A stretch of DNA of 5,438 nt. It comes from Lachnospiraceae bacterium UBA1718 (GTDB taxonomy: Bacteria; Bacillota; Clostridia; Lachnospirales; Lachnospiraceae). The translations under genes were made by a program, and so were the position numbers. Numbering within the stretch: the first letter of the stretch is position 1; each line of letters opens with the position of its first letter. The notes beneath the pieces were generated by a model. That model saw nothing but the letters and a program-made list of their open reading frames with translations. It was not told where the DNA came from and did not search any database. The DNA is taken from the NCBI GenBank assembly GCA_002317245.1, contig DCIU01000053.1, positions 1 to 5,438 of the forward strand. Direction: 5' to 3'. This document shows, piece by piece, positions 1 through 5,438 of the stretch.

Positions 1-21
1 GAGGCACCTGAGAAGATGTAA
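1..21 (+). CDS. 3' end of an unidentified upstream gene (partial)
   Basis: Frame 1 reads EAPEKM followed by TAA at 19-21, and the next start codon lies 32 bases downstream, which fits the tail of a co-directional gene cut by the window edge. Six residues are too few to identify the product. From context only: the two following genes resemble YdjG and YdjH of the Bacillus subtilis pspA-ydjG-ydjH-ydjI operon, so this could be a PspA-like or SPFH-domain (YdjI-like) protein. That identity is inference; the sequence itself shows only an in-frame stop at the expected place. Confidence 0.5.
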   Translation, partial: EAPEKM

Positions 22-36
22 GTTGTTCCCGCTTTT

Positions 37-46
37 GGGAGAAAGG
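37..46 (+). promoter_or_regulatory. Ribosome binding site of the zinc-ribbon gene, partly in a small hairpin
   Basis: The purine stretch GGGAGAAAGG ends 7 bases before the ATG at 54 and is the only Shine-Dalgarno-like sequence there. Its GGGA (37-40) can pair with TCCC (27-30) across a six-base loop GCTTTT, while the AAAGG part stays free. The stem has only 4 base pairs, so a regulatory effect is speculative. Confidence 0.5.
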
Positions 47-53
47 TACGCTT

Positions 54-1046
54 ATGATTTTTAAATGTAAAAACTGTGGCGGCAATATTTTATACAATCC
101 AGATAAGGGCAGACTGGTATGCCCACACTGTGATGGTGAAGATAGTGATGACAAGCTCGTTAGTACAGAGTATATGACCCATTGCGCTAACTGTGGCGCA
201 CCAATGGACGATGTCATTAAAGAACATACATCTGCGACCAAGTGTCCTAACTGTGGCACATATGTTGTTCTTGACGAGAGAGTGGAAGGCAAATACACAC
301 CAGATGTTATTATTCCTTTCAAGATTAGTAAGCAGAAGGCTATAGAGATTCTTCGTGCTGAATTTGGCAAGAGGGTATTTACTCCGGCTGGCTTTCTTAG
401 TAATGCATCAGTTGATAAAATTGAAGGCACTTACGTACCATTCTTTATGTACGATTACTCAACGGATACGGACTTTAAGGGACGAGGCAGCAAGGTTCGT
501 ACATGGTCTGATTCCCAGTATGAATATACGGAGACGTCTGTATTCCAGGTCGAGAGATGTATGAAGGCAGATTTTGATAATGTCCCTGTTGATGCATCCA
601 TTGCAATGGAAGACAGCATAATGGATTTGATGGAGCCCTTTGATTATAGGGGAGTAGTTGATTTCCAGGACAGACTTATGTCGGGCTTCTTAGGCGAGAA
701 GTATAACATGTCTAAGGAAGAACTTGAGCCTAGAGCATTCTCTAAGGTTGATGGTGCTGTTGAAGGATTGCTTAGAGAGAGCATGTCTGAATATGCTACT
801 ATACAGACTGAGTTCAAGGATATTAAGAAGGATACCAGGAGAATCAGATATGCACTCCTTCCTATATGGGAGTACGTGTTCAGCTATCAGGGTATTAATT
901 ACAGATTCCATGTAAATGGTGAGACTGGTAAGGTAGTTGGCCAGACCCCAGTTGCTAAGAATAAGGTATTTGCTTACGGTGCTACAGTATTTGGAATGGT
1001 TACTATAATTACCATGATGATACGCATGGCACTGTCGGTTATGTAG
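54..1046 (+). CDS. Zinc-ribbon, C-terminally membrane-anchored protein (YdjG-like)
   Basis: This 330-residue protein opens with two consecutive zinc ribbons. The first uses C5/C8 and C23/C26 (CKNC, CPHC), the second C44/C47 and C64/C67 (CANC, CPNC). All eight cysteines are present, so both should bind zinc. A soluble mixed region (about 80-300) follows. A single hydrophobic segment at about 307-329 (YGATVFGMVTIITMM within it) ends the protein, which suggests a cytoplasmic protein tail-anchored in the membrane. This layout matches the TFIIB-type zinc-ribbon proteins such as YdjG of the B. subtilis pspA operon, whose neighbour YdjH is a TPM-domain protein like the next gene here. In that system these proteins act with PspA in membrane-stress responses; the same role here is inferred from similarity of architecture and gene order. 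The zinc ribbons may serve protein contacts and do not imply DNA binding. The ATG at 54 is supported by the binding site at 37-46. Confidence 0.75.
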   Translation: MIFKCKNCGGNILYNPDKGRLVCPHCDGEDSDDKLVSTEYMTHCANCGAPMDDVIKEHTSATKCPNCGTYVVLDERVEGKYTPDVIIPFKISKQKAIEILRAEFGKRVFTPAGFLSNASVDKIEGTYVPFFMYDYSTDTDFKGRGSKVRTWSDSQYEYTETSVFQVERCMKADFDNVPVDASIAMEDSIMDLMEPFDYRGVVDFQDRLMSGFLGEKYNMSKEELEPRAFSKVDGAVEGLLRESMSEYATIQTEFKDIKKDTRRIRYALLPIWEYVFSYQGINYRFHVNGETGKVVGQTPVAKNKVFAYGATVFGMVTIITMMIRMALSVM

Positions 1047-1047
1047 T

Positions 1048-1053
1048 GGAGGT
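1048..1053 (+). promoter_or_regulatory. Ribosome binding site of the TPM-domain gene
   Basis: GGAGGT lies 5 bases before the ATG at 1059 and begins 2 bases after the preceding stop codon. The close packing points to translation from the same message as the upstream gene. Confidence 0.75.
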
Positions 1054-1058
1054 GTGAC

Positions 1059-1880
1059 ATGAACGGATTTTTTAAGTATTTCAAGATTCCACTTATAATA
1101 ACAGCGGTAATTTCAATTATATGTATCGTAATATATGCTAATGGCGCGGGTTCCATCGATTATAACAGATATAATCAGTCCTATGATAATAGCCAGTGTG
1201 TCTATGACTACGCTGGTAAGCTGACTGATGAAGAGATACAATCCCTCAATGATTATCTGGTAGAGGTTGAGTATGCTAACTGTGTTGATATTGCATATAT
1301 CATTATTAATGATGATGAGACCGCATACCTTAGTAGTGTTAAGGAGCTTGCCCAGCAGGTCGCTATAGACTGGCAGATGGGATTCGATGGCGAAGGCGGT
1401 AATACAGTAGTATTCGTTGATAACTGGAGCAGAGGTGGTGACGGCAAGATTCATTCCTGGATAGCCTCAAGAGGAAGCCGTATAACCTCCAAACTTGGTG
1501 AGTCTGAGTGTGAAGACATCCTTATGGTTCTTGACGAGATTCCTAATGATGATGCGGATCCATATAACCAGTATTACGCTATTGCTGAGAGTATCTATAA
1601 GGCAACTAAGCCTATCCACCCACCATTTGGCGCAGGAATATGCTTTATCATTGGAGCAATTGTTGCTGCTATATATATTCTTGTAAATAAGAAGAGCAAG
1701 GTTGCAGATATTACAGTTAATAACGCTACATATCTTAGCGGTGGCCACGCACAGTTTCCTGTAAGACGCGACATCTTCCTGCATAAGTCAGTAAGTAAGA
1801 GAAAGATTGAACGTGACAGCAACAGTGGCTCCGGCGGAGGTGGCGGAGGCGGCTTCAGTGGCGGTGGCCATAGCCGATAA
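1059..1880 (+). CDS. TPM-domain membrane protein with glycine-rich tail (YdjH/YgcG-like)
   Basis: This 273-residue protein has a lysine-containing N-terminus, a transmembrane segment at about 9-28 (PLIITAVISIICIVIYA), a TPM-type domain at about 44-185 and a second transmembrane segment at about 190-210 (GICFIIGAIVAAIYILV). After that come a basic NKKSK stretch, a tail with RDIFLHKSVSKRKIER, and the glycine run GGGGGGGFSGGGHSR at the C-terminus. The domain begins with VYDYAGKLTDEEIQSLNDYL, the usual opening of TPM (TLP18.3/Psb32/MOLO-1) domains. By the positive-inside rule the TPM domain should face outside and the basic, glycine-rich tail inside. The tail pattern and the neighbouring zinc-ribbon gene match YdjH of the B. 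subtilis pspA operon. The biochemical activity of this group is not settled; a role in membrane stress or membrane-protein assembly is inference. It starts 12 bases after the upstream gene. Confidence 0.8.
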   Translation: MNGFFKYFKIPLIITAVISIICIVIYANGAGSIDYNRYNQSYDNSQCVYDYAGKLTDEEIQSLNDYLVEVEYANCVDIAYIIINDDETAYLSSVKELAQQVAIDWQMGFDGEGGNTVVFVDNWSRGGDGKIHSWIASRGSRITSKLGESECEDILMVLDEIPNDDADPYNQYYAIAESIYKATKPIHPPFGAGICFIIGAIVAAIYILVNKKSKVADITVNNATYLSGGHAQFPVRRDIFLHKSVSKRKIERDSNSGSGGGGGGGFSGGGHSR

Positions 1881-1882
1881 AT

Positions 1883-1911
1883 AAAATCTAAAATTAATTT
1901 TTGGAGATTTT
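1883..1911 (+). promoter_or_regulatory. AT-rich hairpin over the lepA ribosome binding site
   Basis: AAAATCT (1883-1889) is the exact reverse complement of AGATTTT (1905-1911). Inside it AAAA (1890-1893) pairs with TTTT (1898-1901) around the loop TTAA, leaving TGG (1902-1904) as a bulge. The lepA Shine-Dalgarno GGAG (1903-1906) is therefore half bulged and half paired. Only one G-C pair is present, so the structure is weak; it may modulate lepA translation or be a chance result of AT-rich spacer sequence. Confidence 0.4.
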
Positions 1912-1912
1912 G

Positions 1913-3718
1913 ATGGATCAGAGTAAGATTAGAAACTTTTGTATTGTTGCACATATAGACCATGGCAAGAGTACATTAGCAGATCGAATTATTGAGAAGA
2001 CGGGTCTGCTCACTGAGCGTGAGATGCAGGAGCAGGTCCTTGACAATATGGATATCGAGAGGGAGAGGGGTATCACCATTAAGGCCCAGACTGTTCGTAC
2101 GGTCTATAAGGCCAAGGATGGCGAGGAGTATATCCTTAACCTCATTGATACTCCTGGCCATGTCGACTTCAACTATGAGGTCAGCAGGGCTCTTGCAGCC
2201 TGCGATGGAGCTATTCTTGTCGTTGATGCTGCTCAGGGAATAGAGGCTCAGACCCTTGCCAATGTATATCTGGCGCTGGATCATGACCTGGACGTATTCC
2301 CGGTTATTAATAAGATTGACTTGCCCAGTGCAGAACCAGAGCGCGTAATCGAGGAGATTGAGGATGTAATTGGTATTGAGGCTCAGGATGCTCCCCTTAT
2401 TTCTGCTAAGAACGGTATTAATATTGAGGAAGTATTAGAGGCTATTGTTGCCAAGGTTCCAGCTCCGACAGGAGATGAGGATGCACCTCTTAAGGCACTT
2501 ATATTTGACTCTTTATATGACTCCTATAAGGGAGTTATTATATTCTGTCGTCTGCGTGACGGCCGTGTTAAGAAGGGTACCAGGATAAAAATGATGGCTA
2601 CTGGGGCTGAGGCTGACGTAGTAGAAGTTGGAATCTTCGGTGCTGGTCAGTTCATACCTGCAGACGAGCTTACAGCCGGTATGGTTGGATATATTACTGC
2701 TTCTATTAAGAATGTGGCTGATACAGCAGTTGGTGATACGGTTACAGATGCTGGTAACCCTTGTTCTGAGGCTCTGCCTGGATACAAGAAGGTCCAGTCC
2801 ATGGTTTACTGTGGTATGTATCCGGCGGATGGCGCCCATTATCCGGACCTTAGAGATGCCCTTGAGAAGCTTCAGCTTAATGATGCTTCACTTCATTATG
2901 AGCCAGAGACATCAATTGCACTTGGTTTTGGCTTCAGATGCGGGTTCCTGGGGCTTCTTCATCTTGAGATTATTCAGGAGAGACTGGAACGTGAGTATAA
3001 TCTTGATCTTGTTACTACCGCACCAGGTGTTATTTATCACGTTTGGAAGACAGATGGCACTATGATAGAGCTTACTAATCCATCTAATCTTCCGGATCCT
3101 TCCGAGATTGAGTATATGGAAGAGCCTGTTGTAAACGCAGAGATTATGGTTACTACGGAATTCGTTGGCGCTATTATGAAGCTCTGTCAGGAACGCCGTG
3201 GCCGCCATATAGATATGGAATATACTACTGCGACAAGAGTGCTGCTTAAGTATGAACTTCCGCTTAACGAGATTATCTATGATTTCTTTGATGCACTTAA
3301 GAGCCGTTCCAGAGGCTATGCGTCCTTCGATTATGAGCTTAAGGGCTATGAGAGAAGTGAGCTTGTTAAGCTTGATATTCTTATTAACAGAGAGGAAGTG
3401 GATGCCCTTTCCTTCATTGTTCATAAGGACAGTGCTTACGAGCGCGGTCGTAAGATGTGTGAGAAGCTCAAGGAAGAGATACCAAGGCATATGTTTGAGG
3501 TCCCAATTCAGGCGGCTGTTGGTGGCAAGATTATTGCTCGTGAGACGGTTAAGGCTATGCGTAAGGATGTTCTTGCCAAGTGCTATGGCGGTGATATTAC
3601 TCGTAAGAAGAAGCTTTTGGAGAAGCAGAAGGAAGGCAAGAAGCGTATGCGCCAGATTGGTACTGTAACAGTACCTCAGAAGGCCTTTATGTCTGTGCTT
3701 AAGCTTGATTCCGAATAA
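1913..3718 (+). CDS. lepA: Elongation factor 4 (LepA), ribosome-associated GTPase
   Basis: LepA is a translational GTPase that binds the ribosome and affects elongation and 30S subunit assembly or initiation. The 601-residue protein has the family's usual length (about 600). GTPase motifs are complete: G1 AHIDHGKST (13-21), G2 region [11 protein letters not shown] (50-60), G3 DTPGH (79-83, including the catalytic histidine H83), G4 NKID (133-136) and G5 SAK (164-166). The beta-barrel domain II follows (about 190-280), then EF-G-like domains III and V (about 290-370 and 405-480). The LepA-specific C-terminal domain (about 482-601) carries [20 protein letters not shown], its hallmark. I chose the ATG at 1913, preceded by GGAG at 1903-1906; a TTG at 1901 would add four residues but overlaps the binding site. 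Lysine is almost always AAG, as in rpsT, suggesting selection for efficient translation. It is followed by hemW after 16 bases. Confidence 0.98.
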   Translation: MDQSKIRNFCIVAHIDHGKSTLADRIIEKTGLLTEREMQEQVLDNMDIERERGITIKAQTVRTVYKAKDGEEYILNLIDTPGHVDFNYEVSRALAACDGAILVVDAAQGIEAQTLANVYLALDHDLDVFPVINKIDLPSAEPERVIEEIEDVIGIEAQDAPLISAKNGINIEEVLEAIVAKVPAPTGDEDAPLKALIFDSLYDSYKGVIIFCRLRDGRVKKGTRIKMMATGAEADVVEVGIFGAGQFIPADELTAGMVGYITASIKNVADTAVGDTVTDAGNPCSEALPGYKKVQSMVYCGMYPADGAHYPDLRDALEKLQLNDASLHYEPETSIALGFGFRCGFLGLLHLEIIQERLEREYNLDLVTTAPGVIYHVWKTDGTMIELTNPSNLPDPSEIEYMEEPVVNAEIMVTTEFVGAIMKLCQERRGRHIDMEYTTATRVLLKYELPLNEIIYDFFDALKSRSRGYASFDYELKGYERSELVKLDILINREEVDALSFIVHKDSAYERGRKMCEKLKEEIPRHMFEVPIQAAVGGKIIARETVKAMRKDVLAKCYGGDITRKKKLLEKQKEGKKRMRQIGTVTVPQKAFMSVLKLDSE

Positions 3719-3724
3719 TTAATC

Positions 3725-3731
3725 AGGGGAG
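3725..3731 (+). promoter_or_regulatory. Ribosome binding site of hemW
   Basis: AGGGGAG ends 3 bases before the ATG at 3735 and lies in the 16-base gap after the lepA stop. No promoter or terminator fits in this gap, so hemW is expected to be translated from the lepA message. Confidence 0.7.
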
Positions 3732-3734
3732 ACT

Positions 3735-4931
3735 ATGATTTCGTTATATATTCATATTCCATTTTGCATTAGAAAGTGTTTGTATTGCGATTTTTTATCT
3801 TTTCCTTGTTCATCAGATGGGTTGAAGAACAAATATATAGATGCATTATGCAATGAAATAGAGCTGACAGAGGTAGAAGACCGTCTTGTCGGCTCTATTT
3901 TTATAGGCGGAGGCACTCCGACGACGCTTGATCCGGACCAAATAGGTCGAATTCTTGATAAAATTCGTGAAAAATTCACCCTCTCTATTGCGATAGAAAT
4001 AACTTTAGAGTGCAATCCTGGGACTACGAGCCCTGAAAACTTAATACAGCTGTACCGAATCGGTATAAACAGGCTCTCAATTGGTCTTCAGTCATCTATT
4101 GATTCTGAGCTGGAAGCCCTTGGCAGAATCCATAAATATAGTGATTTTGTTAATACTTTTAAGTGGGCAAGAGAGGCAGGATTTGAGAATATTAATGTGG
4201 ATCTGATGAGTGCATTGCCTGGTCAGAGCCTGGAAAACTACAAAAATACGTTAACTAATGTAGTCAAAATGAATCCGGAACATGTGTCAGCATATAGTCT
4301 TATAGTCGAAGAAAACACCGTATTTGGTGGGATTTATGGAGACGACAAAAGTGTCATAGAAAAACTTGATGACGGAATTCTTGCAAAATATAAAAACCTG
4401 CCACTTCCTGATGAAGACACTGAGAGGGAGATGTATTATTTGACGGAAGAGGTGCTTACAGAGGCTGGCTTCCATAGGTATGAGATTTCTAATTATGCAA
4501 AAGATGGCTATGAGTGCAAGCACAATAAGGTCTACTGGACCGGCGGTGATTATATAAGCTTTGGAATTGGTGCCAGTTCCTATGTTAAGGGTGTCAGATA
4601 TAACAATATTTCTAATGTAAATGCATATATTAATGAATGGAATCAGGGTTCTAGACCTAGAAAAGATAATATATACTGTGACATTACGCCATTATCGGAC
4701 CAGGATATGATGGAAGAGTATATGTTCGTGGGCTTAAGACTCATGGAGGGAATCAGCATATCGGGCTTCTATGATAAATTTGGGGTTGCAATGCGTGATG
4801 TATACGGCCATGTGCTTGAAAAGCTGGTGAGCGAAGGTCTTATAATTGTTGAAGAAGACATATTGAAGCTCTCGAAAAGGGGAATTGATGTCAGCAACTT
4901 GGTTCTATGCGAATTTTTGCTGGATAATTGA
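3735..4931 (+). CDS. hemW: Radical SAM haem chaperone HemW
   Basis: HemW binds a [4Fe-4S] cluster, S-adenosylmethionine and haem, and is thought to deliver haem to membrane haem proteins. It was often misannotated as oxygen-independent coproporphyrinogen III oxidase (HemN). The 398-residue protein has the radical SAM motif CIRKCLYC (C11, C15, C18) inside YIHIPFC; the next position of the pattern is F20, as in HemW, where true HemN has a fourth cysteine. GGGTP at 58-62 is the SAM-binding glycine motif. HNKVYW at 263-268 matches the HNxxYW signature of HemW. The C-terminus (about 320-398) forms the family's small helical domain, ending LKLSKRGIDVSNLVLCEFL. The stretch at about 197-224, before LPDEDTE, is longer than in the E. 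coli protein. Codon use differs from lepA, with many AAA lysines, which suits a weakly expressed gene. No terminator follows before the rpsT promoter. Confidence 0.95.
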   Translation: MISLYIHIPFCIRKCLYCDFLSFPCSSDGLKNKYIDALCNEIELTEVEDRLVGSIFIGGGTPTTLDPDQIGRILDKIREKFTLSIAIEITLECNPGTTSPENLIQLYRIGINRLSIGLQSSIDSELEALGRIHKYSDFVNTFKWAREAGFENINVDLMSALPGQSLENYKNTLTNVVKMNPEHVSAYSLIVEENTVFGGIYGDDKSVIEKLDDGILAKYKNLPLPDEDTEREMYYLTEEVLTEAGFHRYEISNYAKDGYECKHNKVYWTGGDYISFGIGASSYVKGVRYNNISNVNAYINEWNQGSRPRKDNIYCDITPLSDQDMMEEYMFVGLRLMEGISISGFYDKFGVAMRDVYGHVLEKLVSEGLIIVEEDILKLSKRGIDVSNLVLCEFLLDN

Positions 4932-4939
4932 AAAAAGTG

Positions 4940-4968
4940 TTGACATATGGACATTCCTAACATATTAT
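4940..4968 (+). promoter_or_regulatory. Sigma-A type promoter of rpsT
   Basis: TTGACA (4940-4945), a perfect -35 box, is followed after exactly 17 bases by TATTAT (4963-4968), one mismatch from the TATAAT consensus. The start of transcription should be near 4975, giving an untranslated leader of about 70 bases. The -35 box lies only 8 bases after the hemW stop codon with no terminator between, so rpsT could also receive read-through from the lepA-hemW transcript. Confidence 0.85.
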
Positions 4969-4974
4969 TTATTT

Positions 4975-5033
4975 TGTGTGTGACAAAACTGTCCGTGTCT
5001 GGTGTTGTAGCACACTTTTCTACGATTAATTAT
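4975..5033 (+). promoter_or_regulatory. Untranslated leader of rpsT with possible alternative hairpins
   Basis: Between the predicted transcription start and the ribosome binding site the leader can form GACA/TGTC (4982-4985 with 4990-4993) and one of two overlapping hairpins. These are GTGT/ACAC (5002-5005 with 5012-5015) or TTGTAG/CTACGA (5005-5010 with 5020-5025, one G-T pair). GTGTG at 4976-4980 could also pair with CACAC at 5011-5015. The stems are short and I cannot match them to a known leader family. S20 represses its own translation in E. coli, so an autoregulatory leader is plausible but not shown here. Confidence 0.35.
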
Positions 5034-5040
5034 AGGAGGT
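5034..5040 (+). promoter_or_regulatory. Ribosome binding site that fixes the TTG start of rpsT
   Basis: AGGAGGT is a full-strength Shine-Dalgarno sequence placed 7 bases before the TTG at 5048. An in-frame GTG at 5039 falls within this binding site and so cannot be the start codon. Confidence 0.85.
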
Positions 5041-5047
5041 GGAGATC

Positions 5048-5311
5048 TTGGCTAATATTAAATCCGCAAAGAAGAGAATCTTAGTTGCAAATGCAAATGC
5101 AGAGCGTAATAAGGCTATCAAGTCTGGCGTTAAGACTTCTATTAAGAAGGTTTACGCAGCTATCGAGGCTGGTGATAAGGCTGCTGCTCAGAAGGCATTA
5201 GTCGAGGCTACAGCTACAATAGACAAGGCTACTTCAAAGGGAGTATATCACAAGAATACTTCTTCAAGAAAGGTATCTCGTCTTAACAAGGCTGTTAACC
5301 AGATGGCTTAA
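5048..5311 (+). CDS. rpsT: 30S ribosomal protein S20
   Basis: S20 is a primary binding protein of 16S rRNA in the body of the small ribosomal subunit and is needed for 30S assembly. The 87-residue product begins MANIKSAKKRI, the standard S20 N-terminus, and is rich in lysine, arginine and alanine, as expected for a three-helix bundle. HKNTSSRKVSRLNKAV near the end is the conserved C-terminal helix region. Length fits the family (about 84-90). The start is TTG at 5048, chosen because it gives the canonical N-terminus and correct spacing to AGGAGGT. A non-AUG start for rpsT is also known in E. coli, where UUG is linked to autogenous control; shared regulation here is inference. The gene has its own promoter at 4940-4968 and a terminator at 5331-5367, so it can be a single-gene transcript. 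Confidence 0.97.
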   Translation: MANIKSAKKRILVANANAERNKAIKSGVKTSIKKVYAAIEAGDKAAAQKALVEATATIDKATSKGVYHKNTSSRKVSRLNKAVNQMA

Positions 5312-5330
5312 GATTGAATAGATAAAATAC

Positions 5331-5367
5331 AAGAACCTCATGACCGTCATCATGAGGTTCTTTTTTT
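5331..5367 (+). terminator. Intrinsic terminator of rpsT
   Basis: AAGAACCTCATGA (5331-5343) pairs perfectly over 13 bases with TCATGAGGTTCTT (5350-5362) around the loop CCGTCA, and the stem runs into seven T residues (5361-5367). It begins 19 bases after the rpsT stop. Read from the other strand, the hairpin is followed by GTATTTTATC, a weaker T-rich tract, so it may also end a convergent transcript. Confidence 0.93.
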
Positions 5368-5370
5368 ATG

Positions 5371-5390
5371 CCTTTGGGCCTTACCAAAGG
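5371..5390. repeat. Short inverted repeat after the rpsT terminator
   Basis: CCTTTGG (5371-5377) and CCAAAGG (5384-5390) are perfect reverse complements around a six-base loop GCCTTA. No T-run follows on the plus strand. On the minus strand it lies just after the possible stop at 5393-5395 and before the larger hairpin, so it could contribute to 3'-end structure of a convergent transcript. Confidence 0.5.
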
Positions 5391-5392
5391 GT

Positions 5393-5437
5393 CTATCCTT
5401 CGATATAGTAGTTGCATCCATCGATGCATTTAATCTT
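5393..5437 (-). CDS. Possible 3' end of a convergent gene (partial, unidentified)
   Basis: The minus strand reads KIKCIDGCNYYIEG and then TAG at 5395-5393. The stop lies just before two hairpins (5371-5390 and 5331-5367), where the end of a convergent gene would be expected. In Bacillus, holA lies convergent to rpsT, so such a neighbour is plausible, but these 14 residues do not look like a recognisable holA end. A second minus-strand frame is also open to the window edge and runs on into the terminator. The call rests on position and composition only. Confidence 0.3.
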   Translation of the reverse strand, partial: KIKCIDGCNYYIEG

Positions 5438-5438
5438 G

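Noticed and set aside
54..260. A transcription factor role for the zinc-ribbon protein, suggested by its TFIIB-type fingers
   Set aside because: The protein has a C-terminal membrane span and a TPM-gene neighbour, matching the YdjG architecture. Zinc ribbons alone do not show DNA binding.
1901..1912. TTG at 1901 as the lepA start
   Set aside because: It overlaps the only Shine-Dalgarno sequence and adds four residues, whereas ATG at 1913 is correctly spaced and gives the usual N-terminus.
1595..1963. A minus-strand frame with a proline run over the end of the TPM gene
   Set aside because: The proline run is simply the antisense reading of the glycine codons in the TPM tail, and the frame runs across the lepA start.
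2628..3065. A 145-codon plus-strand frame inside lepA
   Set aside because: It is an out-of-frame shadow of lepA with low-complexity Leu/Ser/Arg composition and no binding site of its own.
2912..3490. A 192-codon open frame on the minus strand inside lepA
   Set aside because: It lies entirely antisense to the conserved LepA domains III to C-terminal, shows no family motif, and arises from the regular codon use of lepA.
3735..4931. Annotation as HemN, oxygen-independent coproporphyrinogen III oxidase
   Set aside because: The fourth cysteine of the CxxxCxxCxC motif is phenylalanine (F20), the HNxxYW motif is present and the gene follows lepA, all of which indicate HemW.
5039..5047. GTG at 5039 as the rpsT start
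   Set aside because: It is inside the AGGAGGT binding site and would add three residues before the canonical MANIKSAKKR start.

Overview
The window looks like chromosomal DNA of a moderately AT-rich Firmicute. It is most likely from the class Clostridia, and possibly Lachnospiraceae (Butyrivibrio or a relative). The reasons are strong AGGAGG-type ribosome binding sites, tight co-directional gene packing, a consensus sigma-A promoter, and LepA, HemW and S20 sequences of Firmicute type. The genus is a guess from sequence style, not a database result.

Layout: the last six codons of an unidentified gene (1-21) are followed by a zinc-ribbon, tail-anchored membrane protein (54-1046) and a TPM-domain membrane protein with a glycine-rich tail (1059-1880). 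Next come lepA (1913-3718), hemW (3735-4931) and rpsT (5048-5311), all on the plus strand. Gaps are 32, 12, 32 and 16 bases up to hemW, so the first four complete genes could be one transcript. rpsT has its own consensus promoter (TTGACA, 17 bases, TATTAT) starting 8 bases after the hemW stop, a leader of about 70 bases, a TTG start and a strong intrinsic terminator (5331-5367). The last bases may hold the 3' end of a convergent minus-strand gene.

The first two genes resemble the YdjG/YdjH pair of the Bacillus subtilis pspA-ydjG-ydjH-ydjI membrane-stress operon. If so, the upstream fragment could be a PspA-like or SPFH-type partner. lepA (ribosome-remodelling GTPase), hemW (radical-SAM haem chaperone) and rpsT (ribosomal protein S20) are housekeeping genes. 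lepA-hemW is a classic bacterial pair, often with rpsT nearby.

I see no clearly new biological system, CRISPR array, mobile element or RNA gene. The points most worth a second look are the YdjGH-like pair fused to the lepA operon, the non-AUG start and foldable leader of rpsT (compatible with S20 autoregulation), a weak hairpin over the lepA ribosome binding site, and a gene order that lacks the sporulation and heat-shock genes often found beside lepA-hemW. Long reading frames on the minus strand and in other plus frames are shadows of the six real genes.
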